This document shows, in pieces, positions 8,599 through 17,556 of a stretch of 39,208 nt of DNA (the stretch's first letter is position 1; every line of letters begins with the position of its first letter). Position numbers and translations under genes: made by a program. Source of the DNA: Akkermansia muciniphila (lineage in GTDB: Bacteria; Verrucomicrobiota; Verrucomicrobiia; Limisphaerales; UBA9464); assembly GCA_945900455.1 (NCBI GenBank), contig CAMDJH010000023.1, positions 1-39,208 on the forward strand, given 5' to 3'. Below the pieces are notes generated by a model, which saw nothing but the letters and a program-made list of their open reading frames with translations, made no database searches and was not told where the DNA came from.

Positions 8599-9432
8599 TT
8601 GTTATCATCCAGCGCGCCGGGTTTTACCCTGATCGAACTGCTGGTTGTTATTGCCATCATCGCGATCTTGGCCGGCATGCTGTTGCCCTCGTTGGCCAAG
8701 GCCAAAAGTAAGGCTCAGGGAATTGCCTGCATGAACAACACCAAGCAGTTGGGCTTGGCGTGGCTCATGTACGCCGGCGATAATAATGATCAGCTCGTCC
8801 CCAATCAGAACGGAGGTACCGTCGATGCAAACGCCTCTCCCCAAGGGAGCAGTTTTGTCGGAGGTTACCTGGATTGGACGATCTCACAGGAAAACACCAA
8901 TACTTTATATTTAACGAACGAGCGTTATGCCCGCTTGGCGCAGTATTACGGTAAGACCAAGAATGTCTACAAATGCCCAGCCGACAAATTTCTCTCCGCG
9001 GCGCAGCGCGCCAAGGGATGGACCGAGCGGGTGCGCAGCGTTTCGATGAACTTTTGGGTGGGCGACGGAACAACACGAGGCAGCAAAGACGGGTATCCTG
9101 GCTTCATAGTTTATAAGAAGATGTCCGATATGATAAAAAGCCCCCCGGTGAGTGTCTGGGTTTTTGTCGATGAGCATCCGGATACCATCAACGACGCCGG
9201 CATGTACATCGATCCCACGCGCATGGTATGGGGCGATTTGCCCGCAAGCTATCATAACGGGGCCTGTGGTTTTGCCTTTGCCGACGGCCATTCGGAAATT
9301 CACCGCTGGCTCAGTCCTGTGACTCGAAAGCCGGTAAAATATCAGGATGTATGGGCGACGTACCCACTTGATGCTAGCAAGGACTCACGGGATTATCTTT
9401 GGGTTAAGCAAGTCACCGGTGAAGCTCCTTAA
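8599..9432 (+). CDS. Type II secretion/type IV pilin-like prepilin (verrucomicrobial)
   Basis: The N-terminus [20 protein letters not shown] is a textbook prepilin leader: cleavage after Gly8, Phe at +1 and Glu at +5, followed by one membrane helix. The body of about 250 residues ends in [13 protein letters not shown], a signature of the expanded families of prepilin-like proteins in Verrucomicrobia and Planctomycetes. No ATG lies in frame after the stop at 8527, so TTG 8599 is the likely start. A paralogue with the same layout is at 31392-32297. These proteins are often single genes far from the secretion machinery, as here. Whether it is a pseudopilin or a surface protein cannot be told. 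Confidence 0.85.
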   Translation: MLSSSAPGFTLIELLVVIAIIAILAGMLLPSLAKAKSKAQGIACMNNTKQLGLAWLMYAGDNNDQLVPNQNGGTVDANASPQGSSFVGGYLDWTISQENTNTLYLTNERYARLAQYYGKTKNVYKCPADKFLSAAQRAKGWTERVRSVSMNFWVGDGTTRGSKDGYPGFIVYKKMSDMIKSPPVSVWVFVDEHPDTINDAGMYIDPTRMVWGDLPASYHNGACGFAFADGHSEIHRWLSPVTRKPVKYQDVWATYPLDASKDSRDYLWVKQVTGEAP

Positions 9433-9808
9433 CCTGGGCGTGACGTGCCCGTGCCGGTTGCAAACTGTTGGCTATCACCGAATCCCCGTGCACGAAGGAG
9501 CCGGGGGCAAAGTCACGAGCGGCCCGAGGAGTCTCGCCAAACGTTGAGCGGGCTTCCCTCAAACGCGGGTCGAAGGGCAACACACTATCAATCGCGCCCG
9601 CATCGCACGAACGGCGCCCATTTCGGCGACTGCCGTCCATTGGGTCCTTGGATCGGCTCAGGCCCCAATGAGTCAATTCATCTGATTCTTTCCCTTTCTC
9701 TTTCGCCGATATTCTTGGTAAGAAGCCCGGCGAAGAACCCCACCGCTGCACGATAGGGTGGGAACACGTCGCACTCGATCGTAAAACGATTTAACCGAAG
9801 AACTTGCC
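9433..9808 (+). other. Intergenic region, no gene recognised
   Basis: These 376 bases hold no recognisable gene. A minus-strand frame (9413-9751) stays open and contains phrases such as APGSFVHGDS, but it has no known family and overlaps the prepilin end. A pyrimidine-rich stretch lies near 9686-9720. The region presumably carries the promoter of the carbohydrate locus that starts at 9809, but I cannot point to -35/-10 boxes with confidence. Confidence 0.4.
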
Positions 9809-11296
9809 ATGACCTCATTAAACCCAGCAACCACTCAGTTCCTGTCAGCCCAGCCGCTCAAACTGTTCGTCGGCGGGAAATGGATCGAAGCCAAGAGCGG
9901 TAAGACGTTTGAAACCTTGGATCCGGGTGAGGGCCGAGTTCTCGCCAAAGTCTCGGCCGGCGATTCGGCGGACGTGGACGCGGCCGTTGCTGCGGCGCAG
10001 GAGGCGTTCCGTAAGAGCGGTTGGGCCACCATGCCCGTCAACGATCGAGCGGTGATTCTTCATCGGCTCGCAGATTTAATCACCAAACATCAAGAAATCC
10101 TGGCGCAAATCGAGTCTCTCGACGTCGGCAAGCCGCGCGGCCAGGCCGCCGCCTTCGACGTCCCGCATGCCGCCCAAACGTTGCGCTACTACGCCGACCT
10201 CGCCGTCCATACCCGCCGCCGTGAACCGATTGCCGTCTCGGGATTTGATGTGCGCACGCTCCGGGTTCCGTATGGCGTCTGCGGCTTCATATTCCCTTGG
10301 AATTTTCCGTTCCTACTCATCGGTTGGGGCGTCGCACCCGCATTGGCGGCGGGCAATACGGTGGTCATCAAGCCCGCGGAAGACACGCCGCTCTCCACGC
10401 TGTACTTCGCGAAGCTGGCAGAAGAAGCCGGTGTGCCGGCGGGCGTCATCAATGTCGTCACCGGATTCGGCGAAACCGCCGGAGCGGCATTGGCACGGCA
10501 TCCGGGACTCAAACGCATGTCCTTCACGGGGTCACCGGAGATTGGCCGCCTCATCGCGGAAGCCTGTGGACGCAACCTTGTGCCGGTGAAACTGGAATTG
10601 GGTGGCAAGGGTGCCGCAGTGGTTTTTGACGACGTGAACGTGGATGCCGTGGCCGAATCTCTGGCGGCGGCAGTGACTCTCAATGCGGGACAAGTGTGTT
10701 GCACCGCTACGCGTTGGCTCGTGCACGAAAAAATCCGCGACGCATTTGTTAAGAAAGTCGTCGCCACGCTTGGCGCGATGAAGATTGGCTACGGGGCCGA
10801 TCCGGAAACAAACATCGGCCCGGTCGTCAGTGAAAAGCAGCGCACACGCGTGCTGGGCTATCTGGACAAAGGCGTGAAAGGAGGCGCGACACTTCTATTG
10901 GAAGGTGGACGCGCGGAAGTCAAAGGCCACGAGCGCGGCTATTACGTGAAACCGGCGCTCCTGACCGGCGACCCAGGCAACGTCTGCGCCAAAGAGGAAA
11001 TTTTTGGGCCCGTGGCCTATCTCATGCCATTCAACGATGAAGACAAGGTGATCGAATTGGTCAATAGTTCGCCCTACGGCCTGGCCAACAGCGTTTGGAC
11101 CGGCAATCTGGAACGTGCCAACCGGGTAGCGGAGAAACTGGTTGCGGGCAACAGTTGGATCAACGCCCACAACCTGTTCGCGCACGGCATTCCTTACGGC
11201 GGTTGCAATCTGAGCGGGTGCGGCGGTGGCGTCTTGGGACCCGATACTCTTTCAGACTATCTCCGGAATCAGACCGTCGCGCGCCCATTGGCCTGA
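9809..11296 (+). CDS. NAD(P)-dependent aldehyde dehydrogenase
   Basis: At 495 residues this is a full-length member of the ALDH superfamily, closest in feel to betaine aldehyde/glutaraldehyde/lactaldehyde-type enzymes. It oxidises an aldehyde to the acid in the cytoplasm. Visible landmarks are the cofactor motif FTGSPEIGR, the general base Glu263 in LELGGK and the nucleophile Cys297 in AGQVCCTA, plus the late EEIFGPV motif. It is the first gene of the sugar locus, separated from the next by 137 bp. In a 6-deoxy-sugar pathway it could oxidise L-lactaldehyde to lactate; that role is inferred from context and the sequence alone does not fix the substrate. Confidence 0.9.
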   Translation: MTSLNPATTQFLSAQPLKLFVGGKWIEAKSGKTFETLDPGEGRVLAKVSAGDSADVDAAVAAAQEAFRKSGWATMPVNDRAVILHRLADLITKHQEILAQIESLDVGKPRGQAAAFDVPHAAQTLRYYADLAVHTRRREPIAVSGFDVRTLRVPYGVCGFIFPWNFPFLLIGWGVAPALAAGNTVVIKPAEDTPLSTLYFAKLAEEAGVPAGVINVVTGFGETAGAALARHPGLKRMSFTGSPEIGRLIAEACGRNLVPVKLELGGKGAAVVFDDVNVDAVAESLAAAVTLNAGQVCCTATRWLVHEKIRDAFVKKVVATLGAMKIGYGADPETNIGPVVSEKQRTRVLGYLDKGVKGGATLLLEGGRAEVKGHERGYYVKPALLTGDPGNVCAKEEIFGPVAYLMPFNDEDKVIELVNSSPYGLANSVWTGNLERANRVAEKLVAGNSWINAHNLFAHGIPYGGCNLSGCGGGVLGPDTLSDYLRNQTVARPLA

Positions 11297-11347
11297 AGCA
11301 GGGGAATGACGACAGCAGAGAACCCATGGCTATGACTTCGGTGGATG

Positions 11348-11363
11348 CCGGGCCAGAGCCCGG
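11348..11363 (+). terminator. Short GC hairpin between aldehyde and 2-hydroxyacid dehydrogenase genes
   Basis: CCGGGC and GCCCGG pair perfectly around a CAGA loop in the 137-bp gap between the two dehydrogenase genes. No T-run follows, so it is at best a weak or factor-dependent terminator or a transcript-stabilising hairpin. It hints that the aldehyde dehydrogenase gene may not be co-transcribed at the same level as the genes behind it. Confidence 0.25.
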
Positions 11364-11433
11364 ACGCGTCATCGTGAATCGACGATGCGCCACAACCGGG
11401 AGCAACGCCGCGGAAAGAAACGAATAGAAATAC

Positions 11434-12480
11434 ATGAGCGCTTCAAAATTCATCGTCACACTGACCGCCGATTTTTACGGCAGTGGCGGCAGCCCCAAGT
11501 ATCGGGACATCGGGCTATCCACGCTCGCCGGACACGCACACATCGAGCAACGCGTCTTCAAAGAGCACCGCAAAGAGATCGGCGCAGACCAGATTGGCGA
11601 CGCCCAAGGTGTCATTGTGTTAACGCCGACCGTTACCGCGGCCAGCATGTCAAAATCCGACGATCTTCTGGTCGTGGCCCGGTTCGGCGTTGGCTACGAC
11701 TCGGTGGACGTGAAGGCCTGCACCGCCGCTGCCGTGCTCGTGACCATCACGACCGGTGCGGTGGACCGGCCCGTCGCGGAGGCCACCATCGGCTGGATGA
11801 TCGCGCTGAGTCACAACCTGCGCATCAAGGATCGACTGGTCCGAACGGGGCAATGGGATGAACGTTCGAAATACATGGGGTGCGAATTGCGCGCCCGTAC
11901 GCTCGGCGTGATTGGCCTCGGCGGCATCGCGCGCAAGGCGATTGAACTCCTGCGCAGTTTCGAAATGAAGCCACCGATTGCTTTTGACCCGTTTGCGGAT
12001 AAGGCGATGGCGTCGGCCCTCGGGGTACGCCTCGTCAGTCTGGAGGAATTACTTCGGGAAGCGGACTTCGTATCCATCCACTGTCCTCTGACCGAGAAAA
12101 CGCGCGGCCTGATTGGGGCGCGGGAATTGGGGCTGATGAGACCGGACGCCTATCTACTGAACACGGCACGTGGCGGCATCGTCGATGAGGACGCTCTGTA
12201 CGAGACACTCAAGAACCACCGCCTCGCCGGTGCGGCACTGGATTGCTTTGCGCAAGAGCCGATTCTTACACCGCATCGCTTCGGCGAACTCGATAACGTG
12301 CTCCTCGCGCCGCACAGTATTGCCTGGACCGACGAGTTGTTTCGCGACATGGGTCGAGCCACCTGCCAGGTCATGGTGGATCTTTCCCTGGGCAAGAAAC
12401 CCGGGGGAGTTTTAAACCCGGAAGTATTCAGCCTGCCGGCCTTTCAGAAAAAATGGGACCGGCTGTCCAACCGACACTGA
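11434..12480 (+). CDS. D-isomer-specific 2-hydroxyacid dehydrogenase (SerA-like)
   Basis: This protein of 348 residues has the layout of the D-2-hydroxyacid dehydrogenase family, which interconverts 2-hydroxy and 2-oxo acids with NAD(P). The nucleotide-binding motif is VIGLGGIA (from about residue 159). The catalytic set is complete: Arg246 in NTARGGIVDE, Glu275 in AQEP and His294 in APHSIAW. It lacks the C-terminal ACT domain of SerA proteins, so a catabolic role is more likely than serine synthesis. It is followed after 20 bp by the PhyH-type oxygenase gene, and the two probably share a transcript. The substrate could be a sugar-derived hydroxy acid such as a glycerate or lactate relative; this is inference. 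Confidence 0.88.
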   Translation: MSASKFIVTLTADFYGSGGSPKYRDIGLSTLAGHAHIEQRVFKEHRKEIGADQIGDAQGVIVLTPTVTAASMSKSDDLLVVARFGVGYDSVDVKACTAAAVLVTITTGAVDRPVAEATIGWMIALSHNLRIKDRLVRTGQWDERSKYMGCELRARTLGVIGLGGIARKAIELLRSFEMKPPIAFDPFADKAMASALGVRLVSLEELLREADFVSIHCPLTEKTRGLIGARELGLMRPDAYLLNTARGGIVDEDALYETLKNHRLAGAALDCFAQEPILTPHRFGELDNVLLAPHSIAWTDELFRDMGRATCQVMVDLSLGKKPGGVLNPEVFSLPAFQKKWDRLSNRH

Positions 12481-12500
12481 CCAGCCGGACCGGCACCCCC

Positions 12501-13367
12501 ATGGGCACCGACTATTCTTGCAGCGACGAGCAGGTCGAGCAGTACCGCAACGAGGGGTTCGTTGTGGTCGAGCGTCTTTTCGACGCCAGCGACTTGGCGC
12601 GAGTTGACGCGACGATCCGGCAGATGACGGATCAGGCGCTGTCCGGGGGAGACTTCAGCAAGATCCTCGAGTTGGAGCCGGAGGCCCTGGACGGGCAACG
12701 GGTCCCCCGGCGCATCTTCAATCCCTACGATCAGCACGAAACGTTTCGAGCACTGGCCCATGATTCCCGACTGCTCGACAAAATCGAATCGCTCATGGGT
12801 GGCAACTTCAATCTCCACCACAGCAAGCTGAATATGAAGCCGGCGAAGGTCGGTTCAGCGGTCGAGTGGCACCAGGACATGGCCTATTTTCCGCACACCA
12901 ACGACGATCTCGTGACCACTCTCGTCTATCTCGATGACGCCACGGAGGAGAACGGATGTTTGCAGGTCTTGCCGCGACACCACACGCACTACTTTGACCA
13001 CGCCGGACCCGATGGACGTTTCGCCGGCATGATCACGGAGGACCTCAGCGATTTCGGAAAACCCAAGAGTTTGCCGGCCCCGGCGGGCAGCGTGATCTTC
13101 ATGCACTGCATCACACCGCATGCCTCGCTGCCCAATCGCTCAGACCGGCCCAGGCGAACGCTCATCTATGAGTATCGCGCCAACGATGCGTTCCCCATTT
13201 ACTACGGGGAGATGACGAATCTGGCGGAGGCAAAATTTCGCCTGATCCGGGGTAAACCCGCGCGATTTGCCCGATTCGGAGGCCCGCGCCCGATGATTCC
13301 CAATGTCGGGAAGTACACGTCGCTGTACGAACTGCAGAGTCGCTCAAGAGCTCAGATGAAAACATGA
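12501..13367 (+). CDS. Phytanoyl-CoA dioxygenase (PhyH) family Fe(II)/2-oxoglutarate oxygenase
   Basis: This 288-residue protein (starting at ATG 12501; the in-frame ATG 12453 lies inside the previous gene) belongs to the PhyH family of non-haem iron oxygenases. The iron-binding facial triad is visible: His124 and Asp126 in WHQDMAY, and His207 in ITPHASLPN. Arg218/Arg219 a little further on probably holds 2-oxoglutarate. The core CLQVLPRHH is typical. PhyH relatives hydroxylate or oxidatively demethylate many small molecules. Its stop overlaps the start of the SDR gene in ATGA, so the two are likely co-translated and may act in sequence on one intermediate. The substrate is unknown. Confidence 0.88.
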   Translation: MGTDYSCSDEQVEQYRNEGFVVVERLFDASDLARVDATIRQMTDQALSGGDFSKILELEPEALDGQRVPRRIFNPYDQHETFRALAHDSRLLDKIESLMGGNFNLHHSKLNMKPAKVGSAVEWHQDMAYFPHTNDDLVTTLVYLDDATEENGCLQVLPRHHTHYFDHAGPDGRFAGMITEDLSDFGKPKSLPAPAGSVIFMHCITPHASLPNRSDRPRRTLIYEYRANDAFPIYYGEMTNLAEAKFRLIRGKPARFARFGGPRPMIPNVGKYTSLYELQSRSRAQMKT

Positions 13368-14182
13368 CCATGGGCACACGACTTCAACACCAGGTCGCTT
13401 GGATCAGCGGTGCCGCGTCGGGAATGGGAGAAGGCATCGCACGATTATTCGCCGGCGAGGGTGCCGCCGTCGCGCTTGTGGACGTGCAAACTGGGAAGGG
13501 CCAGGCGATCGCCGAGGAGATTCGAGCTGCGGGCGGCCGGGCGGTCTTTATCGAGTGTGATGTCCGGCAAGATACCTCCGTGCGATTCTCCATTGAACAA
13601 ACGGTGCGGGAGTTCGGCGGGCTGCAAACCCTCGTAAACTGCGCTGGAATTGTGCACGTCAAACTTCTTCACGAGCTCGAGGAAGCGGACTGGGACCGGT
13701 TGATGGATATTAACGTCAAGTCGATCTACCTGTCGATTAAGCACGGCTATGCGCACCTCAGGAAGCATCCGCGCAGCTACGTCGTGAATATCGGATCGAT
13801 CGGAAGTTTCATCAGCCAAGGCTGCACTCCCGCCTATATCGCATCGAAAGGTGCCGTTCTCATGTTGAGCAAGTCCATTGCCCTGGATTACGCCGCGGAC
13901 GGTCTGCGCTGCAACTGCGTCTGCCCCGGGATTACCGACACCCCGATGCTCCGCGAGCACCTCAACATGACCGCCGATCCCGAGATCACGTTGCGGAATC
14001 GGTTGCGCCGGGTGCCGATGGGCGTGCCCCTGACGCCGGCCGATATCGCTAAGGCGGTGCTGTATTTCTCCTGCGAGGACTCTGCCGGCGTCACCGGTAC
14101 GTCGCTCGTAATCGACGGGGGTTACCTCGCGGCGGCCGAATGGGAGCACCCAGGCACGACCCGATTCATGGAGCCTCTTTGA
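13364..14182 (+). CDS. Short-chain dehydrogenase/reductase (SDR), sugar-alcohol type
   Basis: This classical SDR of 272 residues has the cofactor motif GAASGMGEG (residues 16-24), NCAG (92-95) and the active-site Tyr158 and Lys162 in YIASK, with the catalytic serine in IGSIGS. Such enzymes oxidise or reduce a secondary alcohol with NAD(P). Asp40 at the end of the second strand (VALVD) suggests NAD rather than NADP. ATG 13364 overlaps the previous stop; a second ATG at 13370 is possible. The tail beyond the usual DGGY end is about 17 residues long. In this locus it could be a sugar or sugar-acid dehydrogenase. Confidence 0.88.
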   Translation: MTMGTRLQHQVAWISGAASGMGEGIARLFAGEGAAVALVDVQTGKGQAIAEEIRAAGGRAVFIECDVRQDTSVRFSIEQTVREFGGLQTLVNCAGIVHVKLLHELEEADWDRLMDINVKSIYLSIKHGYAHLRKHPRSYVVNIGSIGSFISQGCTPAYIASKGAVLMLSKSIALDYAADGLRCNCVCPGITDTPMLREHLNMTADPEITLRNRLRRVPMGVPLTPADIAKAVLYFSCEDSAGVTGTSLVIDGGYLAAAEWEHPGTTRFMEPL

Positions 14183-14264
14183 TCTACGCCTTTTGCCGAC
14201 GAAGCACACATTTCATTAACCAATTAGTCATCAGTAACTCCATGAGCCGCCCTCTCACCCTGCC

Positions 14265-14291
14265 CTTTCCCCCGCTCCGAGCGAGGGAAAG
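14265..14291 (+). repeat. Long hairpin, possible dispersed intergenic repeat or terminator
   Basis: CTTTCCCCCGCT and AGCGAGGGAAAG form a near-perfect 12-bp stem around CCG. The preceding CCCTCTCACCCTGCC has the feel of a short dispersed repeat found between genes in related genomes, but only one copy is visible here, so that is an impression. It sits in the 187-bp gap between the first SDR and the propeller gene, where it could end or attenuate transcription. Confidence 0.4.
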
Positions 14292-14369
14292 CGTGGCCGC
14301 AGGCCGGATGACGGGTCCTTCGATTCATGGTCACAATTCATGTCCATTCGTTAAAAACATTCCCTACCC

Positions 14370-15308
14370 ATGAAACCCTCAATACTCCTCTCTCGCCGCG
14401 AATTTGCGCTGCGAACTGTTCCGGCCTTTGGTCTCGCCGTGGTGGGCTTGCACGTCGAAGCCCGGGCTGCAACCCCCACCCGGCATCGCTTTCTATGCTG
14501 TGACTATCAGGGCAACAAGGTTGCCATCATCGCGGCGGATGGATCGGTCGAATGGGAGTTTCCGACGAAGACGCCGCAGGACTGCTGGATGTTGCCCAAT
14601 GGCAATGTGCTCTTTTGCTATAGCAATGGTGCCAAAGAGGTATCTCCGGGCAAACAGGTGGTCTGGGAGTACAAAGCCCCCGCCCAGGCGCAGTGCCATT
14701 CCTGCCAACCGTTGCCCGATGGCCGGGTGCTCGTCGCAGAATGCGGCCTGAGTCGGGTAATCGAAGCCGGGCGTGACGGTCAGGTGGCGAAGGAAATCAA
14801 GGTGGCTTCGCAGGCCAAGAATATGGGCCACCAGTTTCGTGGCACCCGCAAGACGGCCGATGGCCATTACTGGATTTGCTTGATGGACGAAAAGAAGATT
14901 GTCGAACTTTCTTCCACGGGCGCGCTGTTGCGGGAAATTCCGGTCGATGGATTTCCGCACGCGGCGATCCGGCTACCCAACGGTCATCTGCTCGTCACAC
15001 TGGGAACCGCGGGCAAGGTCATCGAACTTGATGCCAAACAAAAAATTGTCTGGCAACTGAGCGAAAACGAGATCCCCGGAAATCCATTGCGACTGCCCGC
15101 GGGCTGCCAGCGATTGGCCAATGGAAACACGATCGTGTGCAATTACCTGCCCGGCGACTTTATGGGGAAACAACCGCAGGCTTTTGAGGTGACGCGGGAC
15201 AAACGTGTTGTCTGGGAATTTAAGGACCACGCGCACTTCAAGACCGTAAACCAAATTTACGTCCTCGACGCACCCACCGGTTGGAAGAAGGGCAAACTGC
15301 TTCGCTGA
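14370..15308 (+). CDS. Tat-exported PQQ-type beta-propeller protein
   Basis: The N-terminus LLSRREFALRTVPAFGLAVV carries a twin-arginine motif (SRREF) and a hydrophobic stretch ending in ARA, so the protein is probably exported folded. The rest of the 312 residues is a series of blades with WEF, WEY and LPNGNVLFCY-type repeats (for example GSVEWEF, KQVVWEY, QKIVWQL, KRVVWEF). These resemble PQQ-like or quinoprotein-alcohol-dehydrogenase-like propellers, though no PQQ ligands can be assigned. It precedes the mutarotase gene by 21 bp. It could act on or bind the imported sugar outside the cytoplasm, but the function is unknown. Confidence 0.75.
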   Translation: MKPSILLSRREFALRTVPAFGLAVVGLHVEARAATPTRHRFLCCDYQGNKVAIIAADGSVEWEFPTKTPQDCWMLPNGNVLFCYSNGAKEVSPGKQVVWEYKAPAQAQCHSCQPLPDGRVLVAECGLSRVIEAGRDGQVAKEIKVASQAKNMGHQFRGTRKTADGHYWICLMDEKKIVELSSTGALLREIPVDGFPHAAIRLPNGHLLVTLGTAGKVIELDAKQKIVWQLSENEIPGNPLRLPAGCQRLANGNTIVCNYLPGDFMGKQPQAFEVTRDKRVVWEFKDHAHFKTVNQIYVLDAPTGWKKGKLLR

Positions 15309-15329
15309 CAATCAACCGCAAGGACCGAG

Positions 15330-15716
15330 ATGAAAGTCACTGAAAAGAAAGCGAAAACCGGGGTGATTCGTCGCGCATTTACCCTGCGACTAAAACCAAA
15401 GGCGTTCGCCAAGTACAAGCATTTCCACGACAATATCTGGCCGGAACTTGTCCGGGAAATCGCAGCGTGTGGCATTGCTCAGATCACCACCTTCGAGAGC
15501 GATCCGCAGCTTTTCCTGTATTCGGAAATTTACGACGTGAAGGCTTGGGACAAGTTGTGGAGCTCCAAGATCCACGATGAATGGGCCAAGTGCATGGAAC
15601 CCCTCATGCGATTTCGTCCCGACGGCAAGGTCGACGCCGGTCCGTTGCGCGAGATTTTTCATCTGCAGACCGCCGTGACCAAGCCGAAGAAAAAAGCCCC
15701 GTCCAAATCAAAATGA
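15330..15716 (+). CDS. rhaM: L-rhamnose mutarotase family protein (RhaM/DUF718)
   Basis: At 128 residues it is a little longer than E. coli RhaM because of basic extensions at both ends. The family pattern is clear: RAFTLRLKP, YKHFHDNIWPEL with the catalytic His33, ITTFESDPQLFLYSEI, and the aromatic DVKAWDKLW segment with Trp73 and Trp77. Such enzymes interconvert the alpha and beta anomers of L-rhamnose or L-fucose in the cytoplasm. The stop overlaps the start of the next SDR in ATGA, so mutarotase and dehydrogenase are probably co-translated. It is the strongest clue that the imported sugar is a 6-deoxyhexose; the exact sugar is not determined. Confidence 0.82.
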   Translation: MKVTEKKAKTGVIRRAFTLRLKPKAFAKYKHFHDNIWPELVREIAACGIAQITTFESDPQLFLYSEIYDVKAWDKLWSSKIHDEWAKCMEPLMRFRPDGKVDAGPLREIFHLQTAVTKPKKKAPSKSK

Positions 15717-16537
15717 ACGGTTCCTTGCAGGGTAAAGTGGCCGTTGTCACCGGCGCAGGACGAGGCCTCGGCCGACAGACAGCACTCCATCTGGCCGCAC
15801 AGGGCGCCACGGTCGTCGCGGTTGCCCGCGATACGGAACAAATACGCCAGACCGAAAAAGCCATCCAGCAAGCGGGGGGCGTAGCCTCGGGGATCCCCGC
15901 CGATATCCGTCGACCCGAGGCCGTGGACGAGCTTAAGACGGCCGTGGAAAAACGCTTCGGAGTGGTCTCGATTCTGGTGAACGCGGCAGGAGTTTTCGGT
16001 CCGATCCAACTTATCAAAGAGAGTGACGCGACACGTTGGACCGACACGTTAGCCGTCAATTTGTTTGGCCCCTACTACACCTGTCGGGCCTTTGTCGGCG
16101 GGATGATTCAAAATCGATGGGGCCGGATCATCAATTTCACATCCGCAGCCGCACTGCACCCGCCGGGCCCGCTGAACAGCGCATACGGAACGAGTAAGGT
16201 CGCTCTCAATCAGTTCACGCGGCACCTCGCGGCGGAAGTGGAAGGGACCGGCGTCACGGCCAATGTTCTTCACCCGGGCGACGTTAAAACCGAGATGTGG
16301 GCCACGATTCGTGCGGAAGCCGACCGGATGGGACCGGAGGCGGAAGGTTATCGAAACTGGGTTCGCTGGGTGGAACAAACCGGCGGCGATGATCCGCAGA
16401 AAGCGGCTGATCTCGTTCTCCGCCTGCTGAGCAACGAGGCGGCTGCCACCAACGGCAGGTTCCTTTGGATTGAAGGCGGTCTGCAGTCGCCGATCCCAAG
16501 TTGGGGCGACACCCCTGGCGCTCAGCCCTGGCGTTAA
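15713..16537 (+). CDS. Short-chain dehydrogenase/reductase, second of the locus
   Basis: ATG 15713 overlaps the mutarotase stop; an upstream in-frame ATG (15581) lies within the mutarotase gene and is rejected. The 274-residue product is a classical SDR: TGAGRGLG (13-20), NAAG (90-93), and Tyr158 and Lys162 in YGTSK. The second strand ends VVAVARD, which together with Arg in the first loop favours NADP. It is distinct from the first SDR of the locus. Directly behind a mutarotase, a sugar 1-dehydrogenase oxidising the beta anomer to the lactone is an attractive role, but other alcohol substrates are possible. Confidence 0.88.
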   Translation: MNGSLQGKVAVVTGAGRGLGRQTALHLAAQGATVVAVARDTEQIRQTEKAIQQAGGVASGIPADIRRPEAVDELKTAVEKRFGVVSILVNAAGVFGPIQLIKESDATRWTDTLAVNLFGPYYTCRAFVGGMIQNRWGRIINFTSAAALHPPGPLNSAYGTSKVALNQFTRHLAAEVEGTGVTANVLHPGDVKTEMWATIRAEADRMGPEAEGYRNWVRWVEQTGGDDPQKAADLVLRLLSNEAAATNGRFLWIEGGLQSPIPSWGDTPGAQPWR

Positions 16538-16573
16538 TTGGTAGCGGACACTTCGAGTCGCCGCTGGCACACA

Positions 16574-17548
16574 ATGCACAATCCAAAGTCTGGGAAATAC
16601 AACCGCGCCTGGCGCCGTCTGCTGGCCTTCGATGAGATCGGTGTGATCGTGGCACTGTTGACCGTGTGCGCCCTCTTATGGATTTCTGTCGGGGACGCAT
16701 TCGTGCAACCCACGAACCTATTTCAAGTCGCAAGGCAGGCGTCGAGTTACGGCATCATGGCGGTTGGCATGGTGCTGCTTTTGTCCATGGGCGAGATTGA
16801 TCTATCGGTCGGCGCCACACTCACACTGGTAAACATCGTCACGGCTGTCTCATTGCGCGAAGGAATGCCGATGCCGTTCGCCATCGTCCTGGGTTTGGTA
16901 ACGGGCGCGACGTGCGGCCTCGTCAACGGCCTGTTGGGCGTGCTCCTGCGAATCCCGACGATTATCGTTACGCTCGGTACGATGAGCGTGTTCCGGGGCT
17001 TCGCCCTCGTCTTATCCAAAGCGACTCCGATTGGACATTTTCCAAAGAACAACCTGCTGTTCGACCTGGGAAGCGGCAACCTGCTGGGCGTGCCCACAAG
17101 TGTATGGGTGATGCTGGCAGTGGGTTTGGCGGGGCATGTGGTACTCGGCTGCACCGCGTTTGGTTGGCGGGCCCAGGCGATCGGAAGCAATCCTCAGGCC
17201 GCCCGATTTTCGGGCATCCCGCTCGACCGCTATCGCATCGCCGCCATGACAATCATGGGCCTCGTGGCCAGCGTCGCCGGCGTCATGGAACTCGCATTCC
17301 TCCAGTCGGGCAGTCCAACGACCGGACAAGGATATGAGCTTTACGTGATCGCGTCGGCGATCATCGGGGGAACGGCCCTCACCGGCGGCAGCGGTTCGGT
17401 GGTCGGCGGAATCCTGGGTGCGCTGCTAATCGCAGTGATTCGCAATGGCTTGGTACTGCTGGAATTCTCCGCGTACTGGGGCACTGTAGTCACCGGCGCC
17501 GTTATTATTGCTGCCGTAGCCATCGGCGGTTTGGTGAAAAGACAGTAA
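16574..17548 (+). CDS. Ribose/xylose-type ABC transporter permease (BPD_transp_2)
   Basis: This membrane protein of 324 residues has about nine or ten hydrophobic segments and the hallmark loop MGEIDLSVGA in the first half. The late IIGGTALTGGSGSVVGGILG segment is characteristic of RbsC/XylH/MglC permeases. It forms the channel of a sugar importer with the lipoprotein and the double ATPase encoded next to it. ATG 16574 is preferred over the upstream in-frame TTG. Only 8 bp separate it from the binding-protein gene, so these belong to one operon. The sugar cannot be read from the permease. Confidence 0.9.
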   Translation: MHNPKSGKYNRAWRRLLAFDEIGVIVALLTVCALLWISVGDAFVQPTNLFQVARQASSYGIMAVGMVLLLSMGEIDLSVGATLTLVNIVTAVSLREGMPMPFAIVLGLVTGATCGLVNGLLGVLLRIPTIIVTLGTMSVFRGFALVLSKATPIGHFPKNNLLFDLGSGNLLGVPTSVWVMLAVGLAGHVVLGCTAFGWRAQAIGSNPQAARFSGIPLDRYRIAAMTIMGLVASVAGVMELAFLQSGSPTTGQGYELYVIASAIIGGTALTGGSGSVVGGILGALLIAVIRNGLVLLEFSAYWGTVVTGAVIIAAVAIGGLVKRQ

Positions 17549-17556
17549 AGGAATAA

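Noticed and set aside
9413-9751. Open minus-strand frame of 112 codons between the prepilin and aldehyde dehydrogenase genes
   Set aside because: It overlaps the prepilin 3' end, has no family I recognise and lacks a credible ribosome binding site.
14265-14291. Reading the long hairpin as part of a CRISPR or riboswitch
   Set aside because: There is a single copy, no spacing pattern and no conserved aptamer features; a terminator or dispersed repeat is simpler.
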